DNA of 64,000 nt. It comes from Anaerocolumna jejuensis DSM 15929. Its GTDB lineage: Bacteria; Bacillota; Clostridia; Lachnospirales; Lachnospiraceae. The notes under the pieces are model-generated. The model worked only from the letters and a program-made list of their open reading frames with translations, had not been told where the DNA came from and searched no databases. The stretch lies in the NCBI RefSeq assembly GCF_900142215.1, contig NZ_FRAC01000009.1:124001-188000 (forward strand). Direction: 5' to 3'. Positions 49,427 through 57,984 of this stretch are shown here, in pieces. Each line of letters starts with the position of its first letter. Positions within the stretch are counted from its first letter, which is position 1. Position numbers and translations under genes: made by a program.

Positions 49427-52090
49427 TTACTTTTTATCTTCTTTGCGTATCAGATCTTCCATTTGCTGCTTTACTTCAGCAGGCAGTGTATCTATCAGGT
49501 AATTACGCTTTTTATCCTGTGATTCCTCATATTCCTGTCTCATTCTTTCAGTGGCTGTTTCTATTTCAGCCTTTAATTCCCTGGCAGACAGCAGGGAACT
49601 TCCGGCGCCTCTTATAATAACCTGCTGCAAGCCGTCCGAGGTCGCAACGGTTATATTGTATTTTTTCTTATTGTCATGGGCAAATTTTTCAATATACTGG
49701 TCCGCTGTCTGGGCTTCTTTGGTGTATACCATATGGATATTGTGATAATCGATTACTTCCTCCAGGTGTCCCTGCACCCGGTAAGCATCAAATACAGCAA
49801 TAATCTGACATTTACGAATCCCCTGATAATTGCTTAAGGTATCCATAAGCTTCATCCTGGCACCGTCCATATTATCCTCAGCAAGGTCGCTTAGTTCAGG
49901 CCAGGCAAAGATAATGTTATAACCATCCACCAGAAGGTACTCCTCTTTCGTTTCTTTCTGCCCGTTATCATAGCCGGCCTCTGAATAGCCGCTGGTCTTA
50001 TAATAGCTTTCATGAGCTGTTCTGTGCTTTTTCCAGACGGTTTTCTTTCCCTGGTTGGCATAAGCGGTATTATTGATAATCCTGTCAATCTCCTCCAGAC
50101 TGATCCATTCCTTCTCTGTGTACCCGGCCTGGTTCCCCGCAGTTTCCTCCGGCAGTTCCTTCTTCTTCTGGAGAAAGCCTTCCACATGCATGTAGCTTTT
50201 AACCTCCTTCCAATCCACTAAAAAGCCTGCCCCATGAGCACAGAATACGGAGCCTGTGGGATTTTCCAAATCTCTTTCCGAGTCATACCCGATATGTTCC
50301 ATTACTTCCTTCCCATTGTGGCAGGGTTCATAGCCCTTTAAACTGCAAAACAGCCTGCCAAGGCCTTGTGTATAGGCAGCTACCTCTTTCTGGTAATTTC
50401 TCATGGTAATAACCGGAGCACTCCCTGTAAGAAGTACCATCCCGGCATTTGTCTGTGCTATTTCGCTTGTGCCGCACATTTTTTCAATGTCGGTCATAGC
50501 CCTTCCCACCATTTTCTCAGGCACTTCCAGCTGGAAGGCATAATAGGGCTCTAAGAGTACGGCTTCTGCCTCTTTTAGTCCCTGGCGTACGGCACGGTAG
50601 GTGGCTTCCCGGAAGTCACCGCCCTCTGTATGCTTATTATGTGCCCTGCCCGAGACCAGTGTTATCTTCATGTCGGTAATCGCTGACCCTGTCAGAACTC
50701 CTTTATGCTCTTTTTCTTCCAGATGGGTCAGGACAAGCCTCTGCCAGCTTTTTCCCAGTATATCCTCACTGCAGTTTATGCCAAACTGTACTCCGCTGCC
50801 AGGCTCCCCCGGTTCCAGCAGCAGGTGGACTTCCGCATAATGCCGCAGAGGTTCAAAGTGCCCTACTCCTTCCACGGTATCCTTAATTGTCTCCTTATAT
50901 ACAATTCTTCCGTCACCAAAAGCTACTTGAATGCCAAACCGGTTCCGTATGAGGCTGCTGAGAATTTCAATCTGTACTTCTCCCATAATCTGAGCCTGTA
51001 TTTCCTGCAGCTGCTCCTCCCAGACTATATGCAGCTCCGGTTCCTCTTCTTCAATCTGGCGCAGCTTCGGGAGCATTTCCCTTGGGTCGCACCCCTCCGG
51101 CAGTATTATCTGGTAGGAAAGTACCGGTTCCAATACCGGTGCATAAGAAGCTTCCTCAGTCCCCAGTCCCTCCCCGGCTCTGCTCAGAGTGAGCCCTGTT
51201 ACAGCGCATACTGCCCCTGCCTCCAGCTCATTTACTGTCTCGTACTTCTGCCCGGAATAAATTCGGATCTGGTTGACCTTTTCTTCCCAGCTGCCGCCTT
51301 TTAGAGCATCCTTCACCCTTAGAATACCGCCTGTAAGCTTTAAGTGTGTCAGGCGGTTCCCTTGCTCATCCCTTGTTATTTTGAAGATTCTCCCACCAAA
51401 TTCCTTCGGATAGGAAGGAAGCATGGCATATTCCCCAATACCCTCCAGCAATTGTTCAACACCCTCCAATTTCAGGGCTGAACCAAAAAAGCACGGAAAT
51501 ACTCTGCGTTCCCTGACAGCTTTTTTTATTTGGGAGGCTTCAATGTGCCCTGTTTCCAGAAAGGCTTCCAGCATGTCTTCCTCACACATAGCCAGCTGTT
51601 CATAAAAACTGTCCGTCTTTACTCCTCCAAACTCCACACATCCGTCATCCAGCTGCTTCATTTCTTTCATTAATTTATTTTTATCGGTTCCATTCTGGTC
51701 CATCTTATTGATAAACAAAAAAACAGGTATCCGGTACATATTCAGCAGCCGCCACAGTGTTTTGGTATGCCCCTGCACCCCATCCGCACCGCTTATTACC
51801 AGAACGGCATAATCCAGGACCTGAAGGGTCCTTTCCATTTCAGCCGAAAAATCCACATGGCCCGGGGTATCCAGTAAAGTAATCTGCGTCTCACCAATGT
51901 CCAATATGGCCTGCTTGGAAAAAATGGTGATTCCCCTTGCCTTTTCTAACTCGTAATTATCCAAAAAGGCATCCTTGTTATCCACTCTGCCCAGTTTTCC
52001 GATTTTTCCGCTCAGATACAGCATGCTTTCTGATAAAGTGGTCTTGCCTGCATCTACATGTGCTAATATTCCAATCACTAATTTTTTCAT
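49427..52090 (-). CDS. TetM-like ribosomal GTPase fused to a Rae1/YacP-like NYN endonuclease
   Basis: This 887-residue protein has two parts. Residues 1 to about 645 are an elongation-factor-G-like protein of the TetM/TetO ribosomal protection group: G1 AHVDAGKTT, G2 RGITI, G3 DTPGHVDF, G4 INKMDQ, G5 GSAL, then domains II-V with HLLLEPGEPGSGVQFGINCS and the TDMKITLVSGRAHNKHTEGG loop. A charged linker follows. Residues 716-840 are a NYN domain of the YacP/Rae1 type: LLVDGYNIIFAWPEL, IAVFDAYRV, TKEAQTADQYIEKFAHDN and TVATSDGLQQVIIRGAGS, with all the acidic metal-binding residues kept. Rae1 cuts mRNA in the ribosomal A site. ATG 52090 overlaps the stop of a nine-codon ORF (start 52116). Joint action on ribosomes is inference. 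Confidence 0.9.
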   Translation of the reverse strand: MKKLVIGILAHVDAGKTTLSESMLYLSGKIGKLGRVDNKDAFLDNYELEKARGITIFSKQAILDIGETQITLLDTPGHVDFSAEMERTLQVLDYAVLVISGADGVQGHTKTLWRLLNMYRIPVFLFINKMDQNGTDKNKLMKEMKQLDDGCVEFGGVKTDSFYEQLAMCEEDMLEAFLETGHIEASQIKKAVRERRVFPCFFGSALKLEGVEQLLEGIGEYAMLPSYPKEFGGRIFKITRDEQGNRLTHLKLTGGILRVKDALKGGSWEEKVNQIRIYSGQKYETVNELEAGAVCAVTGLTLSRAGEGLGTEEASYAPVLEPVLSYQIILPEGCDPREMLPKLRQIEEEEPELHIVWEEQLQEIQAQIMGEVQIEILSSLIRNRFGIQVAFGDGRIVYKETIKDTVEGVGHFEPLRHYAEVHLLLEPGEPGSGVQFGINCSEDILGKSWQRLVLTHLEEKEHKGVLTGSAITDMKITLVSGRAHNKHTEGGDFREATYRAVRQGLKEAEAVLLEPYYAFQLEVPEKMVGRAMTDIEKMCGTSEIAQTNAGMVLLTGSAPVITMRNYQKEVAAYTQGLGRLFCSLKGYEPCHNGKEVMEHIGYDSERDLENPTGSVFCAHGAGFLVDWKEVKSYMHVEGFLQKKKELPEETAGNQAGYTEKEWISLEEIDRIINNTAYANQGKKTVWKKHRTAHESYYKTSGYSEAGYDNGQKETKEEYLLVDGYNIIFAWPELSDLAEDNMDGARMKLMDTLSNYQGIRKCQIIAVFDAYRVQGHLEEVIDYHNIHMVYTKEAQTADQYIEKFAHDNKKKYNITVATSDGLQQVIIRGAGSSLLSARELKAEIETATERMRQEYEESQDKKRNYLIDTLPAEVKQQMEDLIRKEDKK

Positions 52091-52564
52091 AATCTATTTA
52101 AATCCTTCATTCTCATCTATTAAAAACAAAGCCGTTAAGGCTATCTGTCGATTTCTATATTATTATGATAACAGCAAGTTTACAATTTGACAATTTACTT
52201 GTTTTATTTTCCTGTAATTTAATTCTCGAAAGGAGGTACGTTCCTATAATTCGGAGAAAATTTCCTGTTTATAACTGTATTCTATTGTTGATACATGGCA
52301 GTTGAGCTTGACTATATTATTTTTCAGATAACATCAGATACCATTTCCTCACACTGTCTTTTCTGGGTACAGTCAACTTACTTCCCTCTGCTTCTCATAA
52401 GCACGGAACCCCGCACATTTTAGTTTGTGCGGGGTTCTTATTAACTGCCATATTTGATATTAGGACAGTTATTTTCCTGTATTTACTTTACTTCTTGTCA
52501 TAATAAATCATTATTTTCTCCGGCAGTGTTTTGTGTCAGTTGCCTATTGTTTTTTCTGGTATAA
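52091..52564. other. Intergenic leader region of the GTPase-nuclease gene
   Basis: On the minus strand a small hairpin AGCC-TTAA-CGGCT followed by TTTGTTTTT (around 52125-52140) could attenuate the GTPase gene, and a nine-codon ORF MRMKDLNRL (52116-52087) overlaps the gene start as ATGA, without a ribosome site. The perfect hairpin GAACCCCGCAC with GTGCGGGGTTC (52406-52437, 10-nt loop) probably ends the upstream DUF gene. Confidence 0.45.
52406..52437. terminator. Hairpin after the DUF1801/DUF1905 gene
   Basis: A perfect 11-bp GC-rich stem with a 10-nt loop lies 128 bp past the stop codon. The T-run is better on the plus strand (TTCTTATTAA) than on the minus strand, so its direction is uncertain. 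Confidence 0.5.
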
Positions 52565-53566
52565 TCACTTCCGGGAAACTCTTTCTTTTATTGCCACCTT
52601 CACGGTATCACCTGGCTGCTTGCCGATTTTTGCCCGGATATCCTTCCGGATTCCAAGGATATGACAAGGTGTTCCCATTCTGACTAAGCTTCCGTCATAA
52701 GGCTCCCCATCAAATTCAGCATGAACAGGCACACGGCCTTTTCCGAATTTTTCCTTGACATCAAAAGGAATTTCAACATAGGCTCCGTCCAGGTCCGGAA
52801 CCTTCTTAATTACAGCATCAAATACATATTCTTCCTCTTCGGTTTCTTCTTTTACCGCATCCACAACCTCGCCAACCCTGAACCTTGTGATTTCTGAAAT
52901 CAACTCATAGGGTATCGGCCCGTCTATCGGAAACTGGATTGCTCCCTTTGAAGTCTTATAGCCGGTCAGCTTATCGGCAAAGACCCGGACACCTTTCTCT
53001 CCGGGATATAGCCCAATGTGGTTTTTCATTGCCGCAAAATGGATTAGGTTTTCCTTCTGCCAGAAGGTCGGCATCTGCCAGCTTATCTTTTCTATTGCTT
53101 CCGGAGCGGCTTCCCTGATAGTCTGCCGAACCTGTTTCAGAATATCCTGTACCTCTTCCGAAAATAATGCAATGTATTCATCCACGGAGGAATATTCCTG
53201 CTTTTCTGCCTGGTTTTTCTTTGGAGGATTGGCCTGTGTGAGGCTATAGGCCTTCTCAATACGTCCGATTAATAGGGGAAACAAGGTGCTGTCCGTCACT
53301 TCAAAATAATGTGCCACCCGGTTTTTAGAGGTCCTTACTGCCTTCTTAGGCTCCCATTCTTCATGAAGGGTGTCCGAAGCAAAAGCAACCACCAGGCAAT
53401 CCTTTTTTACACTGACCTCAGCAAAGGTCGTGTGGTGCTTCCATAGCACGGCACTTGAATTCTCATATTCCTCAAATGCTCCCAGCTTTTCCAGGGCCAT
53501 ACTGTGAAGCTCCCCATAAAGCGGCAGCCACTTGGCCCGGACTCCCGAAAAAATCGTATCCATCAT
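52565..53566 (-). CDS. Three-domain DUF5655-DUF1801-DUF1905 protein
   Basis: This 333-residue protein appears to join three small domains normally found apart. Residues 1-105 resemble DUF5655 (SSAVLWKHHTTFAEVSVKKD, SKNRVAHYFEVTD). Residues about 120-220 are a DUF1801/YdhG-like domain (IREAAPEAIEKISWQMPTFW, NHIGLYPGEKGV). The C-terminal 95 residues are DUF1905 (FDAVIKKVPDLDGAYVEIPF, GTPCHILGIRKDIRAKIGKQ). All three are uncharacterised; DUF1801 has the iron-binding-frataxin-like fold, DUF1905 a small beta barrel. I used ATG 53566; ATG 53596 and 53575 are possible. An inverted repeat TGTAAGTAA..TTACTTACA (53601-53656) lies upstream. Confidence 0.75.
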   Translation of the reverse strand: MMDTIFSGVRAKWLPLYGELHSMALEKLGAFEEYENSSAVLWKHHTTFAEVSVKKDCLVVAFASDTLHEEWEPKKAVRTSKNRVAHYFEVTDSTLFPLLIGRIEKAYSLTQANPPKKNQAEKQEYSSVDEYIALFSEEVQDILKQVRQTIREAAPEAIEKISWQMPTFWQKENLIHFAAMKNHIGLYPGEKGVRVFADKLTGYKTSKGAIQFPIDGPIPYELISEITRFRVGEVVDAVKEETEEEEYVFDAVIKKVPDLDGAYVEIPFDVKEKFGKGRVPVHAEFDGEPYDGSLVRMGTPCHILGIRKDIRAKIGKQPGDTVKVAIKERVSRK

Positions 53567-53869
53567 TTTTACCATCCCTTTTTTATCCGACAGCATCTGC
53601 TGTAAGTAAGAAAATATTAGCTTCCTGTATTCATCCAGTATTCGAAATTACTTACAATTTTATTCCGTTTAACATTTAACACTCAGGAGTTGTTCCCAAG
53701 CCACTCAATTACTCTTATACAATCTCAGGCTGAAGGCTCCGGGCTTCTTCCCAAATTGTTTTCACTATAAATTCATGTTAGCATTATTTTCAATTACTTT
53801 CAACTGATTAATTCGCTTGTTATAGCACATAAACACTGTAGCTTAACGAGGCATTCCTGTAATTGATGC
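53567..53869. other. Intergenic region
   Basis: It holds the inverted repeat TGTAAGTAA (53601-53609) with TTACTTACA (53648-53656), a possible operator of the DUF fusion gene. The rest shows no gene or clear terminator. Confidence 0.4.
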
Positions 53870-54715
53870 TTATTTTTCTGAAAGCTTAACTATCTCCTTT
53901 TGCATGAGCAGTAAGAACCCCAGGCAGATAATTGTTAAGGTACCAAAAACAGCAATCATCGGTGTACTATCCACGGATGTCTTTTTCATTGTAACGAACA
54001 TGAGAGATATTATATTGAAATTGGTTATAATGGCAAAAACTATCATCATCGGCGCCAACAGATATCCAAGGGTCTTCCTTTTCAGCAGCATTACAGCGGA
54101 TATGAACATTAATGGCAGGTAAAAGGAATAATCCAGAGCGTGAACCGGATTAGTAAACAGACCATCCTTGATAATAGTCTCCGGCACTGTGCGGGCTATA
54201 GCCGCGGGTAATGATTGAGAAAGCCATAGGAGCAGAAATATACCTGCTATAACCAGCAAAAAAATCCCGGTTGCCTTAACCGGTACCTTTTCCGTATACC
54301 AGCTCTTATAATCTTCCTTCATATAATGGAAGAAAAAATAAATTACCGAGTAAAGGGATAATCCTAATATGATACAGTATACATGGAACAAAAAGTTAAA
54401 GTGAACGGAAAAACAATAAATAACATAAGAATATATATTGGTAATCATTGTTCCAATCCAGATAATCCTGGCGCTCCTTATTCCTCTTGAAGCAAAAAAA
54501 GCAGACAGGGTAAGTGCTGGTACTACCAAAAACAGATTGGAAATATCCTGCCCGACACACTGCGACAGCCAGTCCGCTGTTTCCTTCGCGTATATTTCCT
54601 GGTGCCAGATGCCTGTAATGCTGCTTATTGCTATAAGTATGACTATGGGAACTGTAAAATACAAAAAGGCTCTGTCGGTTTTGGTTCTCACATTATTCTC
54701 CCTCAAATTTTCCAT
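53870..54715 (-). CDS. Multi-pass membrane protein of unknown function
   Basis: This 281-residue protein has eight predicted membrane helices and little outside them: FTVPIVILIAISSITGIWHQ, NLFLVVPALTLSAFFAS, IIWIGTMITNIYSYVIYCFS, a helix with LHVYCIILGLSLYSVIYFFF-like sequence, AGIFLLLWLSQS and three more at the C-terminus. I do not recognise the family. ATG 54715 (MENLREN) was chosen over GTG 54727. It lies 143 bp downstream of a MarR gene on the same strand and may be controlled by it; small membrane proteins next to MarR are often exporters or stress proteins, but there is no direct evidence. Confidence 0.75.
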   Translation of the reverse strand: MENLRENNVRTKTDRAFLYFTVPIVILIAISSITGIWHQEIYAKETADWLSQCVGQDISNLFLVVPALTLSAFFASRGIRSARIIWIGTMITNIYSYVIYCFSVHFNFLFHVYCIILGLSLYSVIYFFFHYMKEDYKSWYTEKVPVKATGIFLLVIAGIFLLLWLSQSLPAAIARTVPETIIKDGLFTNPVHALDYSFYLPLMFISAVMLLKRKTLGYLLAPMMIVFAIITNFNIISLMFVTMKKTSVDSTPMIAVFGTLTIICLGFLLLMQKEIVKLSEK

Positions 54716-54858
54716 CAAATATTCCACTCATTGCCTACACCAGGCTTGCCTGAGGCACTGCCACAACATAAATGCGAAACCAGCTTCGCAGGTTGAAAGA
54801 ATCACAGTGTGGCATCCTTTCTTTTTTATATTTTCTTTCAACCCTAACTCTCTTCTCT

Positions 54859-55314
54859 TTACCTGTCCATCTCAGCGATATTGGATAATAACTTTTCCAT
54901 TACTCTTCTTGCCGTTCCTTTTTCCTCTTCACTGATATCTTTAAACAGTGCTTCCGTAAAGGCATTTCCTTCTTCCCTTACCCCTTTCCATAAATCCAGA
55001 CTATGTTCCGTCAGCTTAAGTCTTATAACACGGGAATCCCTTGCATCTTTCTCTAAGACCAGCAGGCCTTTTTGTTCCAGCTTTAATGCCACCTGTTTGA
55101 CATTCTGGTGGGAGCTTCCCATTTCCCTGGCCGCTTCCTTTATTGTAGGCGGCTTATCGAACAGGTTGTCAATCACAATGGATAAAAACCACTGCTTTGT
55201 TGTAATATCAAACTTCTTAAATTCCCTTTCCATTAAAGTATCCATCCTGTTGGCCGCTACAAAAATGGCCCCAAACAAATACTGTCGATCCGTCATTAAT
55301 TCGAGTTTATTCAT
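54859..55314 (-). CDS. MarR-family transcriptional regulator
   Basis: The 151-residue protein has the MarR layout: a dimerisation helix (RQYLFGAIFVAANRMDTLME), a winged helix (PPTIKEAAREMGSSHQNVKQ, VALKLEQKGLLVLEKDARDS with the D-x-R wing) and C-terminal dimerisation helices. ATG 55314 is six bases after GGAG; ATG 55347 is upstream of this site. It is followed by the eight-helix membrane protein. The palindromes over its promoter point to autorepression. Confidence 0.92.
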   Translation of the reverse strand: MNKLELMTDRQYLFGAIFVAANRMDTLMEREFKKFDITTKQWFLSIVIDNLFDKPPTIKEAAREMGSSHQNVKQVALKLEQKGLLVLEKDARDSRVIRLKLTEHSLDLWKGVREEGNAFTEALFKDISEEEKGTARRVMEKLLSNIAEMDR

Positions 55315-55334
55315 GCATATTCTCCTGTCAAAAT

Positions 55335-55374
55335 AAAGGTAACACATTACCTATATAGATAATATGTTACCTTT
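55335..55374 (-). promoter_or_regulatory. MarR operator region
   Basis: AAAGGTAACA (55335-55344) and TGTTACCTTT (55365-55374) form a long palindrome, and within it AGGTAA-CACA-TTACCT (55337-55352) is a second perfect one. Both lie just upstream of the MarR ribosome site. Confidence 0.7.
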
Positions 55375-55440
55375 TTTTAAATGTCAATACCTTTCTCATT
55401 CCTTGCAAGCAGCTTGCACAGGAGATAATCATGATTTTAA

Positions 55441-55516
55441 TTCAAAAAGAACCCTGTATAAAAGAAGTGGTGGACTACCGTCAGGTAGTACACCAGCCTC
55501 TTATATACAGGGCTCT
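55441..55516 (-). terminator. Terminator of the SPFH gene
   Basis: A long interrupted stem (CCCTGTATA with TATACAGGG outside, ACTACC with GGTAGT inside, GTCA-type 4-nt loop) is followed on the minus strand by TTCTTTTTG, 70 bp past the SPFH stop codon. Confidence 0.75.
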
Positions 55517-55583
55517 TCCATGGATGAGCCGCTTAATGACTTTATGATTTTTGTAACAGCTCTCTTCTCAAATCATACCAATT

Positions 55584-57638
55584 TTATACCCCATCACTAT
55601 TTTGCTGAGGTTCTTTTCCCTCTGTTTCCTCTTTTTCCTTTATTCCTTCTGTTTCCTGCGAAACAGCCGCATCGTCCATTTCTTCTCTCCAGGGCTTCTC
55701 AGCGGAATCCTTCACAGATACCCCCAGCTTTTCCATTGTGATAAATTTCAGCAGGGTGTCAATGATCGTACTGCCGTTTTCCGTACCGCCCTCACCGGCT
55801 CCCATATTTACCATTGTCCTGGGAACAATATCCACCTTGGCATTCTTAATGGCATCGGAGAGCTTATCGGTAATTTCCTGAATAACACGGAATTCTGCGC
55901 CGCCGTAAGCCTTTACCTGCGCATCAATTGCTCTGGCCTTTGCCAGACCGACATTGCTTTCCTTGGAGGCTTCTGCTTCACCTTCCAGGGTAATTCTGGA
56001 GGAGTTTGCCTTGGCAAGAGCAATGATCTGGTTTGCTTCCTGTTCAGCCTTACTTGCCAGCGCAGCACCATTATTACGCTCGATATCAATCTGAATCTTG
56101 GATTTTGTCAGGTAACTCTGCTGCTCTGCAACTGCCTGTGCTTCTCGAAGGGATTTCTCACTTTCTGCTGCGGATTGCTGCTTTTGGTAGGTAACCTTTT
56201 TCTCTTCTGCAATTTGTCTTTCTCTAAGCTGGGTAAGAATATTTTCAATCTGTACATCGGAAGTCGATGCTTTGGGAGTTCCAATCAGTACTTCCTCTAA
56301 CTGAAGGTTATACTTCTGGAATTTCTCCAGCATTTCTCCCAGCGCTCTTTCCCTGATTTCACTACGTTCCTGGATGAGTTCGATTAACGTTTTCGTCTGG
56401 GCAACATCCTTAAAATAGGCGCTTACCAGAGGGTCCAGGGACTGGTTCACCAGCATGTTGATGTCACCAAAACGCTGGATAACCCAGGGGGCCTGCTTAT
56501 AATCGATATGCATTACCACCGACAGGGGCAGGGACGGCTCAAAGGCGTCCTTGGTGATAATATCCACCTCAGTCAGGTTCTCATCGTATTTATGGGAACC
56601 TACCTCGGATTTATTCCATTTGAGAATAATGTTGGTGGTAGGTACAAGGACCACCTTACCTGCATCCGTATTGAAAGCATATTTACCAGGCATCAGAGGC
56701 TTTTCAAGAACACCCTTGCAGCCTTCACCGACCAGTTCCCCATGCTTGTAATTTTCACCGGTGGTATCCTTGCCTTCTTTTCCAAAGAAAGAAACAACAA
56801 CACCTACAAAACCGATGGGAACAACCGTCTTGGCACGGAATTCTACGGTCGCAAACAGCCGGTTAACGTAATAAGTACCGTCCGTCAGCACCTGAATCTG
56901 CTTACCGCGCCTGCCACCCAGCTCCAGGAATTTCTCCGGGTCCTGAAAGCTGGCATGTGCCTCCCCTACATAAGGAGCTATAATTTCCCCTTCCTGAAGG
57001 GAAGGGCCGTCATGTACCGTAACAATTCCCATCACATCGCTTGCTTCCGCTCCCTGCGCCATGATTATTACAGGACTGAAGGCATTGCGGTCCAATAGTG
57101 TCTTCTGCATGGTAACCAGCTCCATACGTTCGCTCTTTGAGCTGTTGAAAACCGCCTTAATATCCGTAGGCGTTATAACAATGAACTGGGCCAGGTTGAT
57201 GGCATAGGTACCCTCTCTTAAAATCCCTCTCTGAGGGCCTCTCTGGCCGCCGTTTCTTAAAAATCCGGTAACATCCTGAAAATTATTTGCCTCTGTAATT
57301 ACTTTGCCCAGGGTCTGTGTCGGTTCCAGCGGTTTACCGTCACGGGCGAATATGTATGCAATCTGCCCCTGGGGGATTGTAATCAGAGGGTATTTGTGAA
57401 CCTTATACATTAATGCCGTTTTAAAATGAATACCGCCGCGAAGCAGTATGGGCGCGTAACCGGCCTCACCGTTTAATGCTATAATGGAATCCTTTAAGGA
57501 ACCCTTAAAGCTCCACCATTTTTCGACTACGGCTACCTGGTCCGAGGAAATGACCCTAATGCCCAGAATTACGAAAATCAAGAGGTAAAGAACGAAGACC
57601 ACACCTAAAACAATGCATAATACCAAAATAATATCCAT
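55584..57638 (-). CDS. SPFH/flotillin-like membrane scaffold protein
   Basis: This 684-residue protein has one N-terminal membrane helix (residues about 2-27), a double SPFH (band 7) region (about 30-450, for example ISSDQVAVVEKWWSFKGSL, VPIGFVGVVVSFFGKEG and LPLSVVMHIDYKQAPWVIQR), an alanine- and glutamate-rich coiled coil (about 460-600, AESEKSLREAQAVAEQQSYL, GEAEASKESNVGLAKARAID) and an acidic tail. Such proteins form large cages or rafts on the membrane and protect other membrane proteins from proteases. No NfeD gene is next to it. ATG 57638 lies five bases after GGAGG, which is the end of the dispersed hairpin motif. Confidence 0.9.
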   Translation of the reverse strand: MDIILVLCIVLGVVFVLYLLIFVILGIRVISSDQVAVVEKWWSFKGSLKDSIIALNGEAGYAPILLRGGIHFKTALMYKVHKYPLITIPQGQIAYIFARDGKPLEPTQTLGKVITEANNFQDVTGFLRNGGQRGPQRGILREGTYAINLAQFIVITPTDIKAVFNSSKSERMELVTMQKTLLDRNAFSPVIIMAQGAEASDVMGIVTVHDGPSLQEGEIIAPYVGEAHASFQDPEKFLELGGRRGKQIQVLTDGTYYVNRLFATVEFRAKTVVPIGFVGVVVSFFGKEGKDTTGENYKHGELVGEGCKGVLEKPLMPGKYAFNTDAGKVVLVPTTNIILKWNKSEVGSHKYDENLTEVDIITKDAFEPSLPLSVVMHIDYKQAPWVIQRFGDINMLVNQSLDPLVSAYFKDVAQTKTLIELIQERSEIRERALGEMLEKFQKYNLQLEEVLIGTPKASTSDVQIENILTQLRERQIAEEKKVTYQKQQSAAESEKSLREAQAVAEQQSYLTKSKIQIDIERNNGAALASKAEQEANQIIALAKANSSRITLEGEAEASKESNVGLAKARAIDAQVKAYGGAEFRVIQEITDKLSDAIKNAKVDIVPRTMVNMGAGEGGTENGSTIIDTLLKFITMEKLGVSVKDSAEKPWREEMDDAAVSQETEGIKEKEETEGKEPQQNSDGV

Positions 57639-57643
57639 TTTGC

Positions 57644-57690
57644 CCTCCATGCATTTCGCAAGTTTACTTGCGAAACTGCCCTAATAGAAA
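57644..57690 (-). repeat. Ribosome-site hairpin motif, copy at the SPFH gene
   Basis: On the minus strand GGCAG is followed by a perfect hairpin (TTTCGCAAG with CTTGCGAAA, 4-nt loop) and then TGCATGGAGG, the ribosome site of the SPFH gene. This is the clearest copy of the family. Confidence 0.65.
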
Positions 57691-57984
57691 GTGAAAATTG
57701 CTTTTTAATTTTCACACAACTTCCACTTCCTTCTTCGCATTTTGCTATCCGGTTATATGTCTATCCAACAATATAATCCTCACTCAAATATACGCCGCTT
57801 CTTGAAAAAATACAACAGGGAAGTTATCACAACTTAAGAAAATAAATTGAAAATATCCTTGGACAGCAAAGCTTGAAAAAAGCCCTGTTCCGGACTAATG
57901 ATTCCCTTGTTAATCCCGTCCAATACTTCTCAGTTTCTTCCAAATTTTTGCTATTGATCATATTTCAATTATCATTACTCTGAC
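57691..57984. other. Intergenic region between SPFH and carbonic anhydrase genes
   Basis: It must hold the SPFH promoter. A short AT-rich hairpin (GAAAATT with AATTTTC, 57692-57713) adjoins the ribosome-site motif. No gene or clear carbonic anhydrase terminator is seen. Confidence 0.4.

Noticed and set aside
49427..52090. Housekeeping elongation factor G
   Set aside because: The TetM-like motif spacing, the lack of rps/tuf neighbours and the C-terminal nuclease domain argue for a specialised ribosome factor.
52229..52237. Perfect Shine-Dalgarno AAAGGAGGT on the plus strand
   Set aside because: No start codon follows at a usable distance and no ORF of notable length begins there.
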